This document shows, piece by piece, positions 8,375-18,160 of a DNA stretch of 64,000 bases. The translations under genes were made by a program, and so were the position numbers. Below the pieces are notes generated by a model that saw nothing but the letters and a program-made list of their open reading frames with translations, was not told the origin of the DNA and ran no database searches. The stretch covers positions 62,001 through 126,000 of the forward strand of contig NZ_JAKFZS010000005.1 of NCBI RefSeq assembly GCF_021654285.1, read 5' to 3'. The stretch's first letter is position 1, and each line of letters begins with the position of its first letter. The stretch is from Pseudoalteromonas luteoviolacea (GTDB lineage Bacteria; Pseudomonadota; Gammaproteobacteria; Enterobacterales; Alteromonadaceae).

Positions 8375-9745
8375 ATGAGAAAATTTTTAGCGATAAAAGT
8401 CTTTTTTTGGTTTTGGCTAACCATACTTTGCACCTTATCTTTACTGATAAGCATTAGCTTTTTACAACCCGATATGTTGGCCAGTAAAGACATCTCACCG
8501 CCCATGTTGAAAAACTTATTTCATTTACAACGGTCATTGGAGCGTCATGTTGAGCGAATGCCAGAGAAGTCTATTGCGCAGATCATCTCAAATCGACGAC
8601 ATAACAAACGTGCAAAGGTATATCTCAAACATATAGAACCCGAGAAAAGTTTAGTCAGTGCTGAAGAGCTCTATGCCTACGACTTAGCCCTACTCAACTT
8701 TGCCATTAACGGTGAACCCAAAGCCATAAATACTGAAAAGTTCCGAGCTTATGGCCCTTTAAAAATGCATATTCGCGGTGATGAATTCCAATTATTTATG
8801 ATTATAGATAACCGTGAAGATGACTTATTTCTCAAGGTTAGACTCATGCCACAATGGCTCAAACTCTCAATTATATTATTTGCCAGTATGTTGCTGAGCT
8901 ACTGGTTTGCTCGGGGGCTTCTTAAACCGATTAAGCAGCTACAAACAGCCGCAGCCAAACTTGCCAATGGTGCCCTTAGCACACGTGCAAATGTCGATAA
9001 CAAACGTCAAGACGAATTAGGCCAACTGGGCAAGGACTTTGATTCGATGGCGTCTCAGCTTGAATCTCAAGTGTTAAGTCAAAAACGGCTGCTTGCTGAT
9101 ATTTCTCATGAATTACGCTCTCCACTAACACGGCTGCAAATGGCAACAGGCATTGCTGCCAGTAAAGCCAGTGGCGATTTGGATAGCTATTTGCAGAGGA
9201 TCGAAAAAGAGTCCCAACTGCTCGAGCATATGCTCAGCGATATTTTACAGCTCTCCAAACTGGAGTCTGGGATCAATCACTTCGAACCACACTCTATTTC
9301 AGTGATCGACTTGCTTACTCCTGTCATCAATGACGCGGATTTTGAAAGCCAACAGCTAGAGAAAACGCTCAGTACCAATGAATTACCAGATGCGATTATT
9401 GAAGGGGATGAGAGCCTGCTCAGCAGAGCAGTTGAAAACATTGTCCGCAATGCACTCAAGTACGCCAAAGGTCAAGTCACGGTCACTAGTCACATAGCAG
9501 AGAAAGCTCTGGTACTCACTGTTTCCGATGATGGTCCAGGTGTCAGTGATGACATGCTCGCTAAGCTTTGCATTCCATTTTATCGTGCATCTCAGTCAAG
9601 AACCCCAGATAGCAAAAAAGCTGGCGGCTTTGGTCTGGGTTTGGCAATTGCGCAACATGCGATAAAAGTGCATCATGGCCACATAGAATTTAATAATCGG
9701 CAAGGTCTTTGTGTGACCCTAACGATCCCATTGCAGCAGCTTTAA
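8375..9745 (+). CDS. cpxA: Envelope-stress sensor histidine kinase
   Basis: A 456-residue inner-membrane kinase. It has a transmembrane helix near residues 6-26, a periplasmic sensor region, a second helix around 165-185, a HAMP linker (RGLLKPIKQLQTAAAKLANGAL), a dimerisation/phosphotransfer helix with the phosphorylated His245 (DISHELRSPLTRL), and an ATPase domain with N box (ENIVRNALKYA), DDGPG and GGFGLGLAIA. The open frame extends upstream into cpxR, but ATG 8375, 1 bp after the cpxR stop, begins the first membrane helix. Partner is CpxR, with CpxP as likely inhibitor. Its stop overlaps the next start (TAATG). Confidence 0.92.
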   Translation: MRKFLAIKVFFWFWLTILCTLSLLISISFLQPDMLASKDISPPMLKNLFHLQRSLERHVERMPEKSIAQIISNRRHNKRAKVYLKHIEPEKSLVSAEELYAYDLALLNFAINGEPKAINTEKFRAYGPLKMHIRGDEFQLFMIIDNREDDLFLKVRLMPQWLKLSIILFASMLLSYWFARGLLKPIKQLQTAAAKLANGALSTRANVDNKRQDELGQLGKDFDSMASQLESQVLSQKRLLADISHELRSPLTRLQMATGIAASKASGDLDSYLQRIEKESQLLEHMLSDILQLSKLESGINHFEPHSISVIDLLTPVINDADFESQQLEKTLSTNELPDAIIEGDESLLSRAVENIVRNALKYAKGQVTVTSHIAEKALVLTVSDDGPGVSDDMLAKLCIPFYRASQSRTPDSKKAGGFGLGLAIAQHAIKVHHGHIEFNNRQGLCVTLTIPLQQL

Positions 9746-10698
9746 TGTTTTATAGTCAAAGTTCTTCGCTTTTTGATAATCAATGTGCCATCGAACAGCA
9801 CTGGCAAGTTGGTATTAAAGGGTATATCCACACTCAAGTTGGTAAAGTTTTTTATTTTCGTCACATTCCTGCGCAAGCAAAGTACACGCTTGTATTGGTA
9901 AACGGACGAATAGAAAGCGCTTATAAATATAGGGAACTACTTTGGGAATTGGCCCAGAATAATATTGGTGTTGTCACCTTTGATCATCCCGGACAAGGCT
10001 ATTCTGAACGCCTATTAGCCAATAGACAAGTTGGCCATATTCAAAATTTTAAACAATACAGCGACGTACTTAGCCTCATTATCGCAGAGCAAGTTACGCC
10101 CCACACTACTAGTTGGCTTTTTTTAGCCCACTCAATGGGCGGCGCTATCGTGCGCCACTATCTCGAAAACACACCCAATACAAACGCAAAAGGAGCATTT
10201 TTCAGCGCACCGATGTTTGAGATAAATACAGCCCCCTACCCTGTTTGGTTTGCTAAGTTGGTGGCAAAAACCGCTTGCATACTTGGTAAAGCAAAAGACT
10301 TTGCCATAGGCCAGCAATCTTATCAGCCAAAATCATTTGAAGGTAATGAGCTCACCGGGTGTGATGAACGATATCAAGCATTCAGAGCACTCTATGAACA
10401 ACATCGTGAGTTACAACTTGGCGGCGTGAGTTTTGGCTGGTTAAATGCAGCACTTTTTGAAACCAATAAAAAAAGGCAACCTATTTCACTGCCAATGGGT
10501 ATCGCTAGCGCCGAGCATGACAGTATCGTCAATAGCCAAGCACACTTTGCATATGCATCGCAGCAAACGCTTTGTAAGGTAGAAAGCTATCCTGGCAAGC
10601 ATGAACTGCTCTGTGAAGAAGACACAATTAGGCGTGCTGTACTGACGCAATGCTATGAATTTGCAGACTCAGTAACACTTAAAGAAACAGGATCTTGA
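9745..10698 (+). CDS. Lysophospholipase-like alpha/beta hydrolase (PldB-like)
   Basis: A 317-residue serine hydrolase of the monoacylglycerol lipase/lysophospholipase L2 group. Features are the FDHPGQGYSER loop, the nucleophile elbow AHSMGG, a cap region, an acid residue in SAEHDSIV and the catalytic His in PGKHELLCE. The start ATG 9745 overlaps the cpxA stop by one base (TAATG), so translation is probably coupled to cpxA and the gene would be co-expressed with the Cpx regulon. No signal peptide, so it is cytoplasmic or peripheral to the inner membrane. Its 3' end overlaps convergent fieF by 46 bp. The likely job is clearing lysophospholipids under envelope stress; this is inference from position. 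Confidence 0.75.
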   Translation: MFYSQSSSLFDNQCAIEQHWQVGIKGYIHTQVGKVFYFRHIPAQAKYTLVLVNGRIESAYKYRELLWELAQNNIGVVTFDHPGQGYSERLLANRQVGHIQNFKQYSDVLSLIIAEQVTPHTTSWLFLAHSMGGAIVRHYLENTPNTNAKGAFFSAPMFEINTAPYPVWFAKLVAKTACILGKAKDFAIGQQSYQPKSFEGNELTGCDERYQAFRALYEQHRELQLGGVSFGWLNAALFETNKKRQPISLPMGIASAEHDSIVNSQAHFAYASQQTLCKVESYPGKHELLCEEDTIRRAVLTQCYEFADSVTLKETGS

Positions 10699-11549
10699 TG
10701 CACAAGGACATCGACCTCTCCTTCGCTATTTGCTTGGATCCGTGCCACCACTTCATCCGCAATTTGATGTGCCTCCATCAAGGGCATATCGTCATCAAGC
10801 TCTAGGTGAAGTTGCACAAACTTCACTTTCCCCCCTTGGCGTGTTCTTAAGTTATGCACGCCATACACGGCTGCGTGTGAGGTCGCAATCGCCACTATTT
10901 CAGCTTTTTCTTCCTCAGGAAGTTCCTTATCCATTAAGTGATCAGCACTTTCTCGAGCAATACCCCAGCAATTGTACAGTAAATATAAAGCAACCCCGAT
11001 GGCAAACACAGGATCAGCCCAACCAATACTATAATGACTCAACATCATCGCGATAAGCACTGCAATATTAAGCAAGATATCGCCTTTGTAATGCATTGAG
11101 TCTGCTTTTATTGCTAAAGATTGTGTACGCTTTACAACTTGGTGTTGCACTGCAACCACGAGCAAGGTGCAAATAATGGCAAATATGCTTACCCAGACGC
11201 CCAGTAAACTCTGATTAATTTCAACGGGGTTAAACAAACGCTCAATACCATGAAAAGCCAGTAAACAGGCTGAACCAGAAATAAATGCAGCTTGACCAAG
11301 ACCTGCGAGCGCTTCCGCTTTTCCATGACCAAACCTATGATCATCATCTGCGGGGCGAAGTGCATAACTCAAGACAAAAAAGCTCATCAGTGACGCGGTC
11401 ACATCCAACATCGAGTCAGTTAATGAGCCCAACATTGCAGCACTACCCGATGAGAGCCATGCCCAAGCCTTTGCAGCGATCATCACACCAGCCATTATGA
11501 TGGTGAAAATACTTGAAAAACGTACTAATGCGTCATAATCTCGCGCCAC
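10653..11549 (-). CDS. fieF: Cation diffusion facilitator, Fe(II)/Zn(II) efflux pump
   Basis: A 298-residue CDF transporter with about six membrane helices and a cytoplasmic C-terminal domain. The metal site residues of E. coli FieF/YiiP are at the same numbers: Asp45 and Asp49 (LTDSMLDV), His153 and Asp157 (HYKGD). PADDDHRFGHGKAEALA, ALICTLLVV-like helix and LRTRQGGKVKFVQLHLE are family signatures. It should export Fe(II) or Zn(II) against proton uptake. The start is GTG with an AAGGGG ribosome-binding site. Its location next to the Cpx genes is the same as in E. coli (cpxP-fieF). Confidence 0.92.
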   Translation of the reverse strand: MARDYDALVRFSSIFTIIMAGVMIAAKAWAWLSSGSAAMLGSLTDSMLDVTASLMSFFVLSYALRPADDDHRFGHGKAEALAGLGQAAFISGSACLLAFHGIERLFNPVEINQSLLGVWVSIFAIICTLLVVAVQHQVVKRTQSLAIKADSMHYKGDILLNIAVLIAMMLSHYSIGWADPVFAIGVALYLLYNCWGIARESADHLMDKELPEEEKAEIVAIATSHAAVYGVHNLRTRQGGKVKFVQLHLELDDDMPLMEAHQIADEVVARIQANSEGEVDVLVHQDPVSLSVTESANS

Positions 11550-11818
11550 ACTTCCCCCTTAATAACGCAGGTGACCACCTTCTCATCATACGACAGTTCA
11601 GCCAATTGGTAGAAACTTTATGTCAAAAAACAGGTAGCTACCCTATTTCAGTATCAGCAATTTACCTACTTCACAGACATAATCAATATTTAAATAGACT
11701 GTTCTACAAGACAAGAATTAATTAAAAAACTTATCACGGGCCGAGAACCTATTCATATTGTCTAGTTGCACAACGTCCAATAAGCTATACTGCGCTCAAA
11801 TTGAGTTAGAGGTTAATC

Positions 11819-12283
11819 ATGTTAGACATCGTTTTATATCAACCTGAGATCCCACCAAATACGGGCAACATTATTCGTTTATGTGCCAACACTGGCTATT
11901 CATTACACTTGATTGAGCCGCTGGGATTTGACTGGGATGACAAACGTGTAAGGCGTGCAGGACTGGATTACCATGAATTCAGTGAAGTTAAGCGTTACCC
12001 GTCTTACGAAGCGTATTTAGAACAGCGCAAGCCTAAACGTGTATTTGCATGCACAACCAAAGGTAAAGCTTACCACCATACACCAAAATACCAAGCCGGT
12101 GATACATTGTTGTTTGGACCAGAAACCCGTGGCCTGCCCGAAGAAATTATTTTTTCTCTACCAGAAGATCAAAGGCTCAGAATCCCAATGAAACCAGATA
12201 GCCGCAGCATGAACTTATCTAACGCGGTATCAGTATTCGTTTATGAGTCTTGGCGTCAGTTTGATTTTGATGGCGCGGTATAA
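11819..12283 (+). CDS. trmL: tRNA (cytidine/uridine-2'-O-)-methyltransferase TrmL
   Basis: A 154-residue SPOUT methyltransferase that 2'-O-methylates the wobble base (position 34) of tRNA-Leu isoacceptors. Family marks are the N-terminal [36 protein letters not shown] and the C-terminal knot segment [16 protein letters not shown]. Length matches E. coli TrmL (157 aa). A GAGG ribosome-binding site precedes ATG 11819. It is convergent with recA, sharing a terminator. Confidence 0.95.
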   Translation: MLDIVLYQPEIPPNTGNIIRLCANTGYSLHLIEPLGFDWDDKRVRRAGLDYHEFSEVKRYPSYEAYLEQRKPKRVFACTTKGKAYHHTPKYQAGDTLLFGPETRGLPEEIIFSLPEDQRLRIPMKPDSRSMNLSNAVSVFVYESWRQFDFDGAV

Positions 12284-12324
12284 AAGCCTAAATTAAATTA
12301 AGCCGACCATGAGTTCCAAAATCA

Positions 12325-12350
12325 AAAAAGCCGCTATTAAGCGGCTTTTT
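12325..12350. terminator. Bidirectional terminator between trmL and recA
   Basis: AAAAAGCCGCT (12325-12335), loop ATTA, AGCGGCTTTTT (12340-12350): a GC-rich stem with A/T tails on both sides, serving the convergent trmL and recA transcripts. Confidence 0.9.
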
Positions 12351-12379
12351 ACTCTAGAATATTCGCTAGATATGAAGAG

Positions 12380-13429
12380 TTATAGCTTGTCTTCTACCTC
12401 TGCAAGGCCTTTATCTTCGCCTTCCTCATCTTTAATGGTTGCTTGAAGTAATAACATTTCACGTAACTTGCCTTCAATCTCATTAGCAATTGCCACGTTT
12501 TCTTTCAAGAACTTGATTGAGTTAGCTTTACCTTGACCAATCTTATTGCCATTGTAGCTGAACCAAGCACCCGCTTTGTCTACTAGCTTGTGCTTAACGC
12601 CTAAGTCGATAAGTTCACCCTGCTTAGACGAACCTTCACCATACATGATGATGAATTCCGCTTGCTTAAATGGAGGCGCAACCTTGTTTTTAACAACTTT
12701 AACGCGTGTTTCGTTACCAACAACCTCGTCACCCTCTTTCACAGAGCCGATACGACGGATATCTAAACGGACTGATGAATAGAACTTAAGCGCATTACCA
12801 CCCGTGGTTGTTTCTGGGTTACCGAACATCACACCAATCTTCATACGAATTTGGTTAATGAAGATACATAGCGTGTTTGAACGCTTGATGTTACCAGTTA
12901 ATTTACGTAGTGCTTGCGACATCAAACGCGCCTGAAGACCAACGTGAGAGTCACCCATGTCACCTTCGATTTCTGCTTTAGGTGTCAAAGCGGCTACCGA
13001 GTCAACAACAACAACGTCTACAGCACCTGAACGTACTAACATGTCACAGATCTCTAACGCCTGCTCACCAGTGTCAGGTTGAGATACGAGTAAGTCATCA
13101 ACATTTACACCTAGCTTTTCAGCATATACAGGGTCAAGTGCGTGCTCTGCATCTACGAATGCACAGGTTTTACCCATTTTTTGTGCTTGGGCAATCGTTT
13201 GTAACGTCAGTGTTGTTTTACCTGATGATTCAGGTCCATAAATTTCAACAATACGACCAGTTGGCAGACCACCGATACCCAAAGCAATATCCAGTCCCAA
13301 TGAACCAGTTGATACTGACTCTATGTCTAAAGCTTGGCTATCACCCAGCTTCATGATTGATCCTTTACCAAATTGACGCTCAATTTGCGACAATGCAGCA
13401 TCTAATGCTTTTTGTTTGTTATCGTTCAT
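12380..13429 (-). CDS. recA: Recombinase RecA
   Basis: The 349-residue strand-exchange ATPase for homologous recombination and coprotease for LexA cleavage. Walker A GPESSGKT is at residues 65-72, followed by the DAEHALDP segment, the [15 protein letters not shown]alker B region, loop L1 ([18 protein letters not shown]) and loop L2 ([22 protein letters not shown]). The tail is acidic as in other gammaproteobacteria. The frame reaches a codon at 13441, but ATG 13429 has a GGAG ribosome-binding site 6 nt upstream and gives the standard N-terminus. An exact CTGT-N8-ACAG LexA operator lies 37-52 bp upstream. Confidence 0.99.
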   Translation of the reverse strand: MNDNKQKALDAALSQIERQFGKGSIMKLGDSQALDIESVSTGSLGLDIALGIGGLPTGRIVEIYGPESSGKTTLTLQTIAQAQKMGKTCAFVDAEHALDPVYAEKLGVNVDDLLVSQPDTGEQALEICDMLVRSGAVDVVVVDSVAALTPKAEIEGDMGDSHVGLQARLMSQALRKLTGNIKRSNTLCIFINQIRMKIGVMFGNPETTTGGNALKFYSSVRLDIRRIGSVKEGDEVVGNETRVKVVKNKVAPPFKQAEFIIMYGEGSSKQGELIDLGVKHKLVDKAGAWFSYNGNKIGQGKANSIKFLKENVAIANEIEGKLREMLLLQATIKDEEGEDKGLAEVEDKL

Positions 13430-13463
13430 CTGTTTCTCCAATCTAGCGTAATGCGAACAAGTA

Positions 13464-13483
13464 TACTGTATAGAATTACAGTA
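13464..13483 (-). promoter_or_regulatory. LexA (SOS) operator of recA
   Basis: TACTGTATAGAATTACAGTA contains CTGT-N8-ACAG, the exact core of the gammaproteobacterial SOS box, with the usual TA on both ends. It lies between recA and pncC, 34 bp upstream of the recA start, so recA should be repressed by LexA and induced by DNA damage. Confidence 0.93.
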
Positions 13484-13494
13484 TCAAGAGCCTT

Positions 13495-13986
13495 TTACTG
13501 TTTTATTAAAGAAATTATTTTTTCCAAAATAAATTCAATAGCTTGCAATCTAACTTCCGCTCGCCCTTCAGGAAATACTTGCATAAATGTCTGTGTATTC
13601 CCCTGTATATCTATTGCAAACCATACAGTACCAACAGGTTTTTCTTTACTGCCGCCACTTGGCCCAGCAATGCCAGATACCGATATCGCAATATCTGCTT
13701 TACCAGCTGCTCTTGCTCCTGCGGCCATCTCAATGACTGTCTGCTCACTGACCGCGCCATATCGAGCAAGCGTTTGCTCTGATACGCCCAGTAATTCATG
13801 CTTCGCCTCATTGCTGTATGTGACAAAGCAACGATCGATATAGGCAGAGCTTCCCGGCGTATCTGTGAGCGCATAACTAATTCCACCACCAGTACAAGAC
13901 TCAGCGGTAGTGATCACGAAGCTTTTATTCGTTAGAATAGCGCCCAATTGTGCCGCTAGTGCGGCGATTTTAGTGTGTATTTCCAT
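13495..13986 (-). CDS. pncC: Nicotinamide-nucleotide amidohydrolase (CinA C-terminal family)
   Basis: A 163-residue CinA-family deamidase that converts nicotinamide mononucleotide to nicotinate mononucleotide in NAD recycling. Family features: [51 protein letters not shown] and [21 protein letters not shown]. It is upstream of recA in the same direction, as with E. coli pncC (ygaD)-recA. The open frame begins earlier, but ATG 13986 with AAGG upstream gives the E. coli-like length (165 aa). Only 22 bp separates it from the divergent mutS start. Confidence 0.93.
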   Translation of the reverse strand: MEIHTKIAALAAQLGAILTNKSFVITTAESCTGGGISYALTDTPGSSAYIDRCFVTYSNEAKHELLGVSEQTLARYGAVSEQTVIEMAAGARAAGKADIAISVSGIAGPSGGSKEKPVGTVWFAIDIQGNTQTFMQVFPEGRAEVRLQAIEFILEKIISLIKQ

Positions 13987-14008
13987 ACAAAAAACCTTAG
14001 GTAGAAGC

Positions 14009-16591
14009 ATGTCATTAGATCTTTATTCTGAACATACTATAAAGCAACAAACACCTATGATGCAGCAGTATCTTAGGATCAAAGCCCAACATCAAGAGAT
14101 CCTGCTATTCTACCGTATGGGTGATTTTTACGAATTATTTTTCGATGATGCCATTCGTGCTGCACAGTTACTCGACATTTCGCAAACACATCGCGGCAAA
14201 GCAGGTGGTAACCCCATTCCAATGGCGGGTGTACCCTATCATGCCGTAGAGAATTATTTGGCAAGGTTAGTGCAAATGGGTGAGTCAGTTGCGATCTGTG
14301 AGCAAGTTGGCGACCCTGCAACCAGTAAAGGCCCGGTTGAGCGTAAGGTTGTGCGAATCGTCACACCGGGTACCGTCACTGATGAAGCCCTACTACAAGA
14401 GCGTCAAGACAACTTGCTTGCTGCAGTGTGGCAAGATAAAAACAAATATGGCGTTGCCTATTTAGATATCAACTCTGGGCGCTTTAATGTTGTAGAGCTG
14501 GCAACGGACGAAGCGCTGATGTCAACGTTACAGCGCTTACAGCCGGCTGAATTACTTTACCCCGAGTCATTTCAAAATTTAATTGTACTTGAGCAAGTCA
14601 AAGGCTGTCGCCGTCGTCCAGATTGGGAGTTTGACTTAGACACCGCCAAACACCTACTTTGCCAACAATTTGGCACCAAAGACTTGATCGGATTTGGTGT
14701 CGAAGCGGCCTCTGCGGGATTAATTGCAGCAGGTTGTGTCATGCAATATGTCAAAGATACACAACGCACTGCACTGCCGCATATCAGAGCCATTACCTTA
14801 GAAAAAAATGAACACGCTGTGATTTTAGATGCAGCAACACGCAAAAACCTTGAGCTCACAGTCAATTTATCAGGCTCTATCGATAATACCCTGGCACAGG
14901 TACTCGATAAAACAGCGACGCCTATGGGGTCACGTTTACTTAAGCGCCGGATCCATACCCCAGTCCGTGACCGGGTTGAGTTGAATGCCCGTCTAAACGC
15001 CATCTCAAGTATACTCGATATGCATTTAGGTATTGAACTGTATGATGCCCTGCGTCAAATTGGTGATATTGAGCGTGTCGTTGCAAGACTTGCGCTGTGT
15101 AATGCAAGACCACGAGATTTAACGCGCCTTCGCAGTGCATTACAAGCACTACCGCCACTACATGAATTGTTAAATGAGAGTGATGATGCGCGCATCCAAC
15201 AGATCAAAGCGCAATCTCCTGAGCTACCTCATTTACAAGATTTACTCGAGCGCGCAATCATTGATAACCCACCAGTATTGATAAGAGACGGTGGCGTAAT
15301 TGCCACAGGCTACAATGCGGAATTAGATGAATGGCGTGCACTCAGTGAAGGGGCAACCGACGTCTTAGAACAGCTTGAGGAACGTGAGCGAGAACGAACT
15401 GGTATCAGCACCTTAAAAATCGGTTACAACAAGGTACATGGTTTTTATATTGAGATCAGTAAAGGCAACGCGCACCTAGCGCCACCTGAGTATATTAGAC
15501 GCCAAACCCTTAAAAATAATGAACGCTACATTATACCTGAGCTAAAAGAGCACGAGGACAAAGTCCTAGGCAGTCAATCCAAGGCACTGGCACTTGAGAA
15601 ACAGCTATATGAGCAATTATTTGAATTAATTGCTCCTTATCTAGAGCAGCTACAAACAATGGCTGCTGCACTGGCTGATTTGGATGTATTGAATACATTA
15701 GCTGAGCGCGCACAGACACTGGATTACTGTAAACCAGAACTCACCTCAAGCGATGAAATCAATATTCAAGCTGGTCGCCACCCTGTGGTTGAACAAGTCA
15801 GCAGTGAGCCCTTTATTGCAAACCCTGTACACTTGAGCAATGACAGAAAAATGTTGCTGATCACAGGTCCAAATATGGGTGGTAAATCAACCTATATGCG
15901 CCAAACCGCACTGATTGTATTAATGGCACATATTGGTAGCTTTGTACCTGCAAGCCATGCGCACATTGGCCAAATTGACAGGATCTTTACTCGTATTGGT
16001 GCAAGCGACGATCTTGCCTCAGGGCGTTCAACCTTCATGGTTGAAATGACTGAAACCGCTACCATACTCAACAACGCAACCGAGCAGTCTTTGGTATTAA
16101 TGGATGAAATTGGCCGAGGCACCAGTACATACGATGGCCTATCACTGGCATATGCCACAGCTGACTACCTTGCAAATAAAATCTCTGCAAAAACATTATT
16201 TGCAACACATTACTTTGAGCTTACTGAGCTAGCAGAGCAACAATCTGGTCTTGTTAATGTGCATCTCGATGCCGTTGAGCATAATGACACGATAGCATTC
16301 AAACATACCGTACTTGATGGCGCGGCAAGTAAAAGCTTTGGTTTACAAGTAGCAGGCCTTGCTGGTGTGCCAAAAGCCGTTATCAAGTTAGCCAAACAAA
16401 AACTAACACTGCTTGAGCAACACCAAAGTGTCGTGGATGGTGTTCAGCCAACAACAATACCTCAACAACAAAGTTTAGTACTCAATTCTGAACCTTCTGA
16501 AGTAGAGCAGCTGTTAGAGTCTATTGACCCAGATGAGCTGACACCAAAGCAAGCACATGCTTTGCTTTATCAGCTAAAAGACAAGCTATAA
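14009..16591 (+). CDS. mutS: DNA mismatch repair protein MutS
   Basis: The 860-residue mismatch sensor. The N-terminal mismatch-binding domain carries the Phe-x-Glu signature in [13 protein letters not shown]. Connector, lever and clamp domains follow, then the ATPase with Walker [10 protein letters not shown] at residues 620-628, the YMRQ and [16 protein letters not shown] segments and Walker [14 protein letters not shown]. The C-terminal tetramerisation region ([18 protein letters not shown]) is intact. The frame can extend to 13910 inside pncC antisense, but ATG 14009 with AGGT upstream matches the family start. It acts with MutL, not in this window. Confidence 0.98.
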   Translation: MSLDLYSEHTIKQQTPMMQQYLRIKAQHQEILLFYRMGDFYELFFDDAIRAAQLLDISQTHRGKAGGNPIPMAGVPYHAVENYLARLVQMGESVAICEQVGDPATSKGPVERKVVRIVTPGTVTDEALLQERQDNLLAAVWQDKNKYGVAYLDINSGRFNVVELATDEALMSTLQRLQPAELLYPESFQNLIVLEQVKGCRRRPDWEFDLDTAKHLLCQQFGTKDLIGFGVEAASAGLIAAGCVMQYVKDTQRTALPHIRAITLEKNEHAVILDAATRKNLELTVNLSGSIDNTLAQVLDKTATPMGSRLLKRRIHTPVRDRVELNARLNAISSILDMHLGIELYDALRQIGDIERVVARLALCNARPRDLTRLRSALQALPPLHELLNESDDARIQQIKAQSPELPHLQDLLERAIIDNPPVLIRDGGVIATGYNAELDEWRALSEGATDVLEQLEERERERTGISTLKIGYNKVHGFYIEISKGNAHLAPPEYIRRQTLKNNERYIIPELKEHEDKVLGSQSKALALEKQLYEQLFELIAPYLEQLQTMAAALADLDVLNTLAERAQTLDYCKPELTSSDEINIQAGRHPVVEQVSSEPFIANPVHLSNDRKMLLITGPNMGGKSTYMRQTALIVLMAHIGSFVPASHAHIGQIDRIFTRIGASDDLASGRSTFMVEMTETATILNNATEQSLVLMDEIGRGTSTYDGLSLAYATADYLANKISAKTLFATHYFELTELAEQQSGLVNVHLDAVEHNDTIAFKHTVLDGAASKSFGLQVAGLAGVPKAVIKLAKQKLTLLEQHQSVVDGVQPTTIPQQQSLVLNSEPSEVEQLLESIDPDELTPKQAHALLYQLKDKL

Positions 16592-16622
16592 AAAAAGGGC
16601 TGCATCATTGCAGCCCTTTTTC
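16592..16622. terminator. Bidirectional terminator between mutS and the FadL-type gene
   Basis: AAAAGGGCTGCA (16593-16604), loop TCAT, TGCAGCCCTTTT (16609-16620), with A- and T-runs outside the stem. It starts immediately after the mutS stop and also ends the opposite gene. Confidence 0.92.
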
Positions 16623-16639
16623 TTACATTGGGTAGAGCG

Positions 16640-17905
16640 TTAAAGTGTATGGTTATATTGCAAACCAAATACTGAAGCATGGCCTTTTGACTTAAAGCCC
16701 CACTCGCTACCAAAATTATCTTTTTCAATAAAGCGCTGCGTTTTACCTCTAATGATACTCACGCCAACATCTAAACTTGAATTTGCCGTTAACTGGTATT
16801 CTGCACCAAATGAGTACCAAATGCGGTCTGTATCTGGGATAGAAATAGACATATGGTTTTCATCCGCTGGCGACTCATCATACGCAAAACCGACACGTAA
16901 CTTAAGTACTTCGCTCCACTGGTGATCAGCGCCAATTGAGTAACGTAACGAGTTACTGAAGTTTTCGTCCTTTGTGAACACAGTGCCAACATTTTCAACA
17001 TTGGCCGCTAGCGTTTGGAAGCTATTCCAGCCAGTCCATAAAATGCTGTAATGTAGCGCAGTTTGTTTGTCTAACTTATGAGAGCCAGATACTTCAGCAA
17101 TTGCGGGTAATGTTATTGCAACGCTACCAGGTAAAGCCTGTCCACCTGTACCATTGAAAGGCGCCACTGCTGGTAGCTGGTTACTGAAAGTGCCTTTAAA
17201 TGTGATGTCTGTTTCACTGCGGTAGTGAAAACCAAAACGATTGTCTTCGTCAATGTTAAACACAGCGCCAACATTCCAGCCAAAGCCAGTATCATCACCT
17301 TCTAAATTCACGACTTCGGTCTCACTGGGCACACCCAGCGTATTTATACCTAAGTTTCTAAGGATTTTCGCGTCAGCATAAACATGGTTTAGTCCCAACG
17401 CAATGCTCCACTGCGCATTAACTTGATAGGACGCTGCAATACCAGTATTGATAGTCACAATTTCAGTTTCACCCGCAATTTGGCCTGCAACATAGTCATC
17501 TTCAAATTCTGTTGCCAAGCCAAATTGAGAGTACATGCCACCACCAACAGACCACTTGTCATTGATATTAGTCGTGATAAACGCGCTTGGTACAACCGCA
17601 CTTGGCGCAATGCTGCTGTTATCCAACGCAGATGCTGGCACACCATTATTCGTGCTTGTGCCCTGTAAACTCACATCCGGTTTAACATACATCGTAGAGA
17701 CACTTATTTGCGTACCATCTAATTTATTCATCAATCCTGGATTGCGAGAAACCACTGATGCGTCGTCTGCGACACTGGCCTCACCCGCGTATGCTCTGCC
17801 TAAACCTGATACATTTTGCTCAGCTAACTGAAATGCAGCGGCTAAACTATGCGTTGATGTGATCATTGCACCTGCACCTATCAGTGCAACCATAATTCTG
17901 TTCAT
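16640..17905 (-). CDS. FadL/OmpP1-family outer-membrane transporter
   Basis: A 421-residue outer-membrane beta-barrel for uptake of long-chain fatty acids or other hydrophobic compounds. It has a signal peptide ending around SLAAA, followed at once by the family N-terminus FQLAEQNVSGLGRAYAGEASVADDASVVSRNPG, which forms the plug with the NPG/NPA motif. Later parts show the FGFHYRSETDI strand and RVGFAYDESP, and the protein ends in an aromatic-rich barrel strand (VFGLQYNHTL). It is the first candidate for fatty acid import but the substrate cannot be fixed from sequence. It is monocistronic and shares the mutS terminator. Confidence 0.9.
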   Translation of the reverse strand: MNRIMVALIGAGAMITSTHSLAAAFQLAEQNVSGLGRAYAGEASVADDASVVSRNPGLMNKLDGTQISVSTMYVKPDVSLQGTSTNNGVPASALDNSSIAPSAVVPSAFITTNINDKWSVGGGMYSQFGLATEFEDDYVAGQIAGETEIVTINTGIAASYQVNAQWSIALGLNHVYADAKILRNLGINTLGVPSETEVVNLEGDDTGFGWNVGAVFNIDEDNRFGFHYRSETDITFKGTFSNQLPAVAPFNGTGGQALPGSVAITLPAIAEVSGSHKLDKQTALHYSILWTGWNSFQTLAANVENVGTVFTKDENFSNSLRYSIGADHQWSEVLKLRVGFAYDESPADENHMSISIPDTDRIWYSFGAEYQLTANSSLDVGVSIIRGKTQRFIEKDNFGSEWGFKSKGHASVFGLQYNHTL

Positions 17906-18080
17906 TCTTGCCTCTTAATTTCTAACTGCAATAAAATTAATGGCTCGACACACTACAGAAATCTGAATTAAAAATCTTCAACTTTGACACTTTTAACTCA
18001 CCAATTGCGTAAAATAAAAGCTTTTAATTACTTTTAGTGACAAGTCAGACCAGAATTTAAACATTTAGCACACAATTATA

Positions 18081-18099
18081 AATGAGACTAATTCTCAAT
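18081..18099 (+). promoter_or_regulatory. Fur box upstream of the small membrane protein
   Basis: TGAGACT-A-ATTCTCA (18083-18097) is a near-perfect 7-1-7 inverted repeat of the TGAGAAT type used by Fur; one mismatch in the left arm. It lies 62 bp upstream of ATG 18161. Confidence 0.65.
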
Positions 18100-18160
18100 A
18101 TCATTGAACCAAGTGAGAGTTTCACATATACTCTTTGCCATTCAAGTGAGGAGAATAATC

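Noticed and set aside
10730..11056. 108-codon open frame on the plus strand inside fieF
   Set aside because: Antisense shadow of a well-conserved transporter; no ribosome-binding site and no recognisable protein.
11513..11725. 70-codon open frame across the fieF start and the fieF-trmL gap
   Set aside because: Begins inside fieF antisense and has no ribosome-binding site or family; the ~270-bp gap otherwise shows nothing I can support.
13412..13843. 143-codon open frame antisense to pncC covering the recA LexA site
   Set aside because: Shadow frame; it would cross a clear LexA operator and pncC, whose coding frame is conserved.
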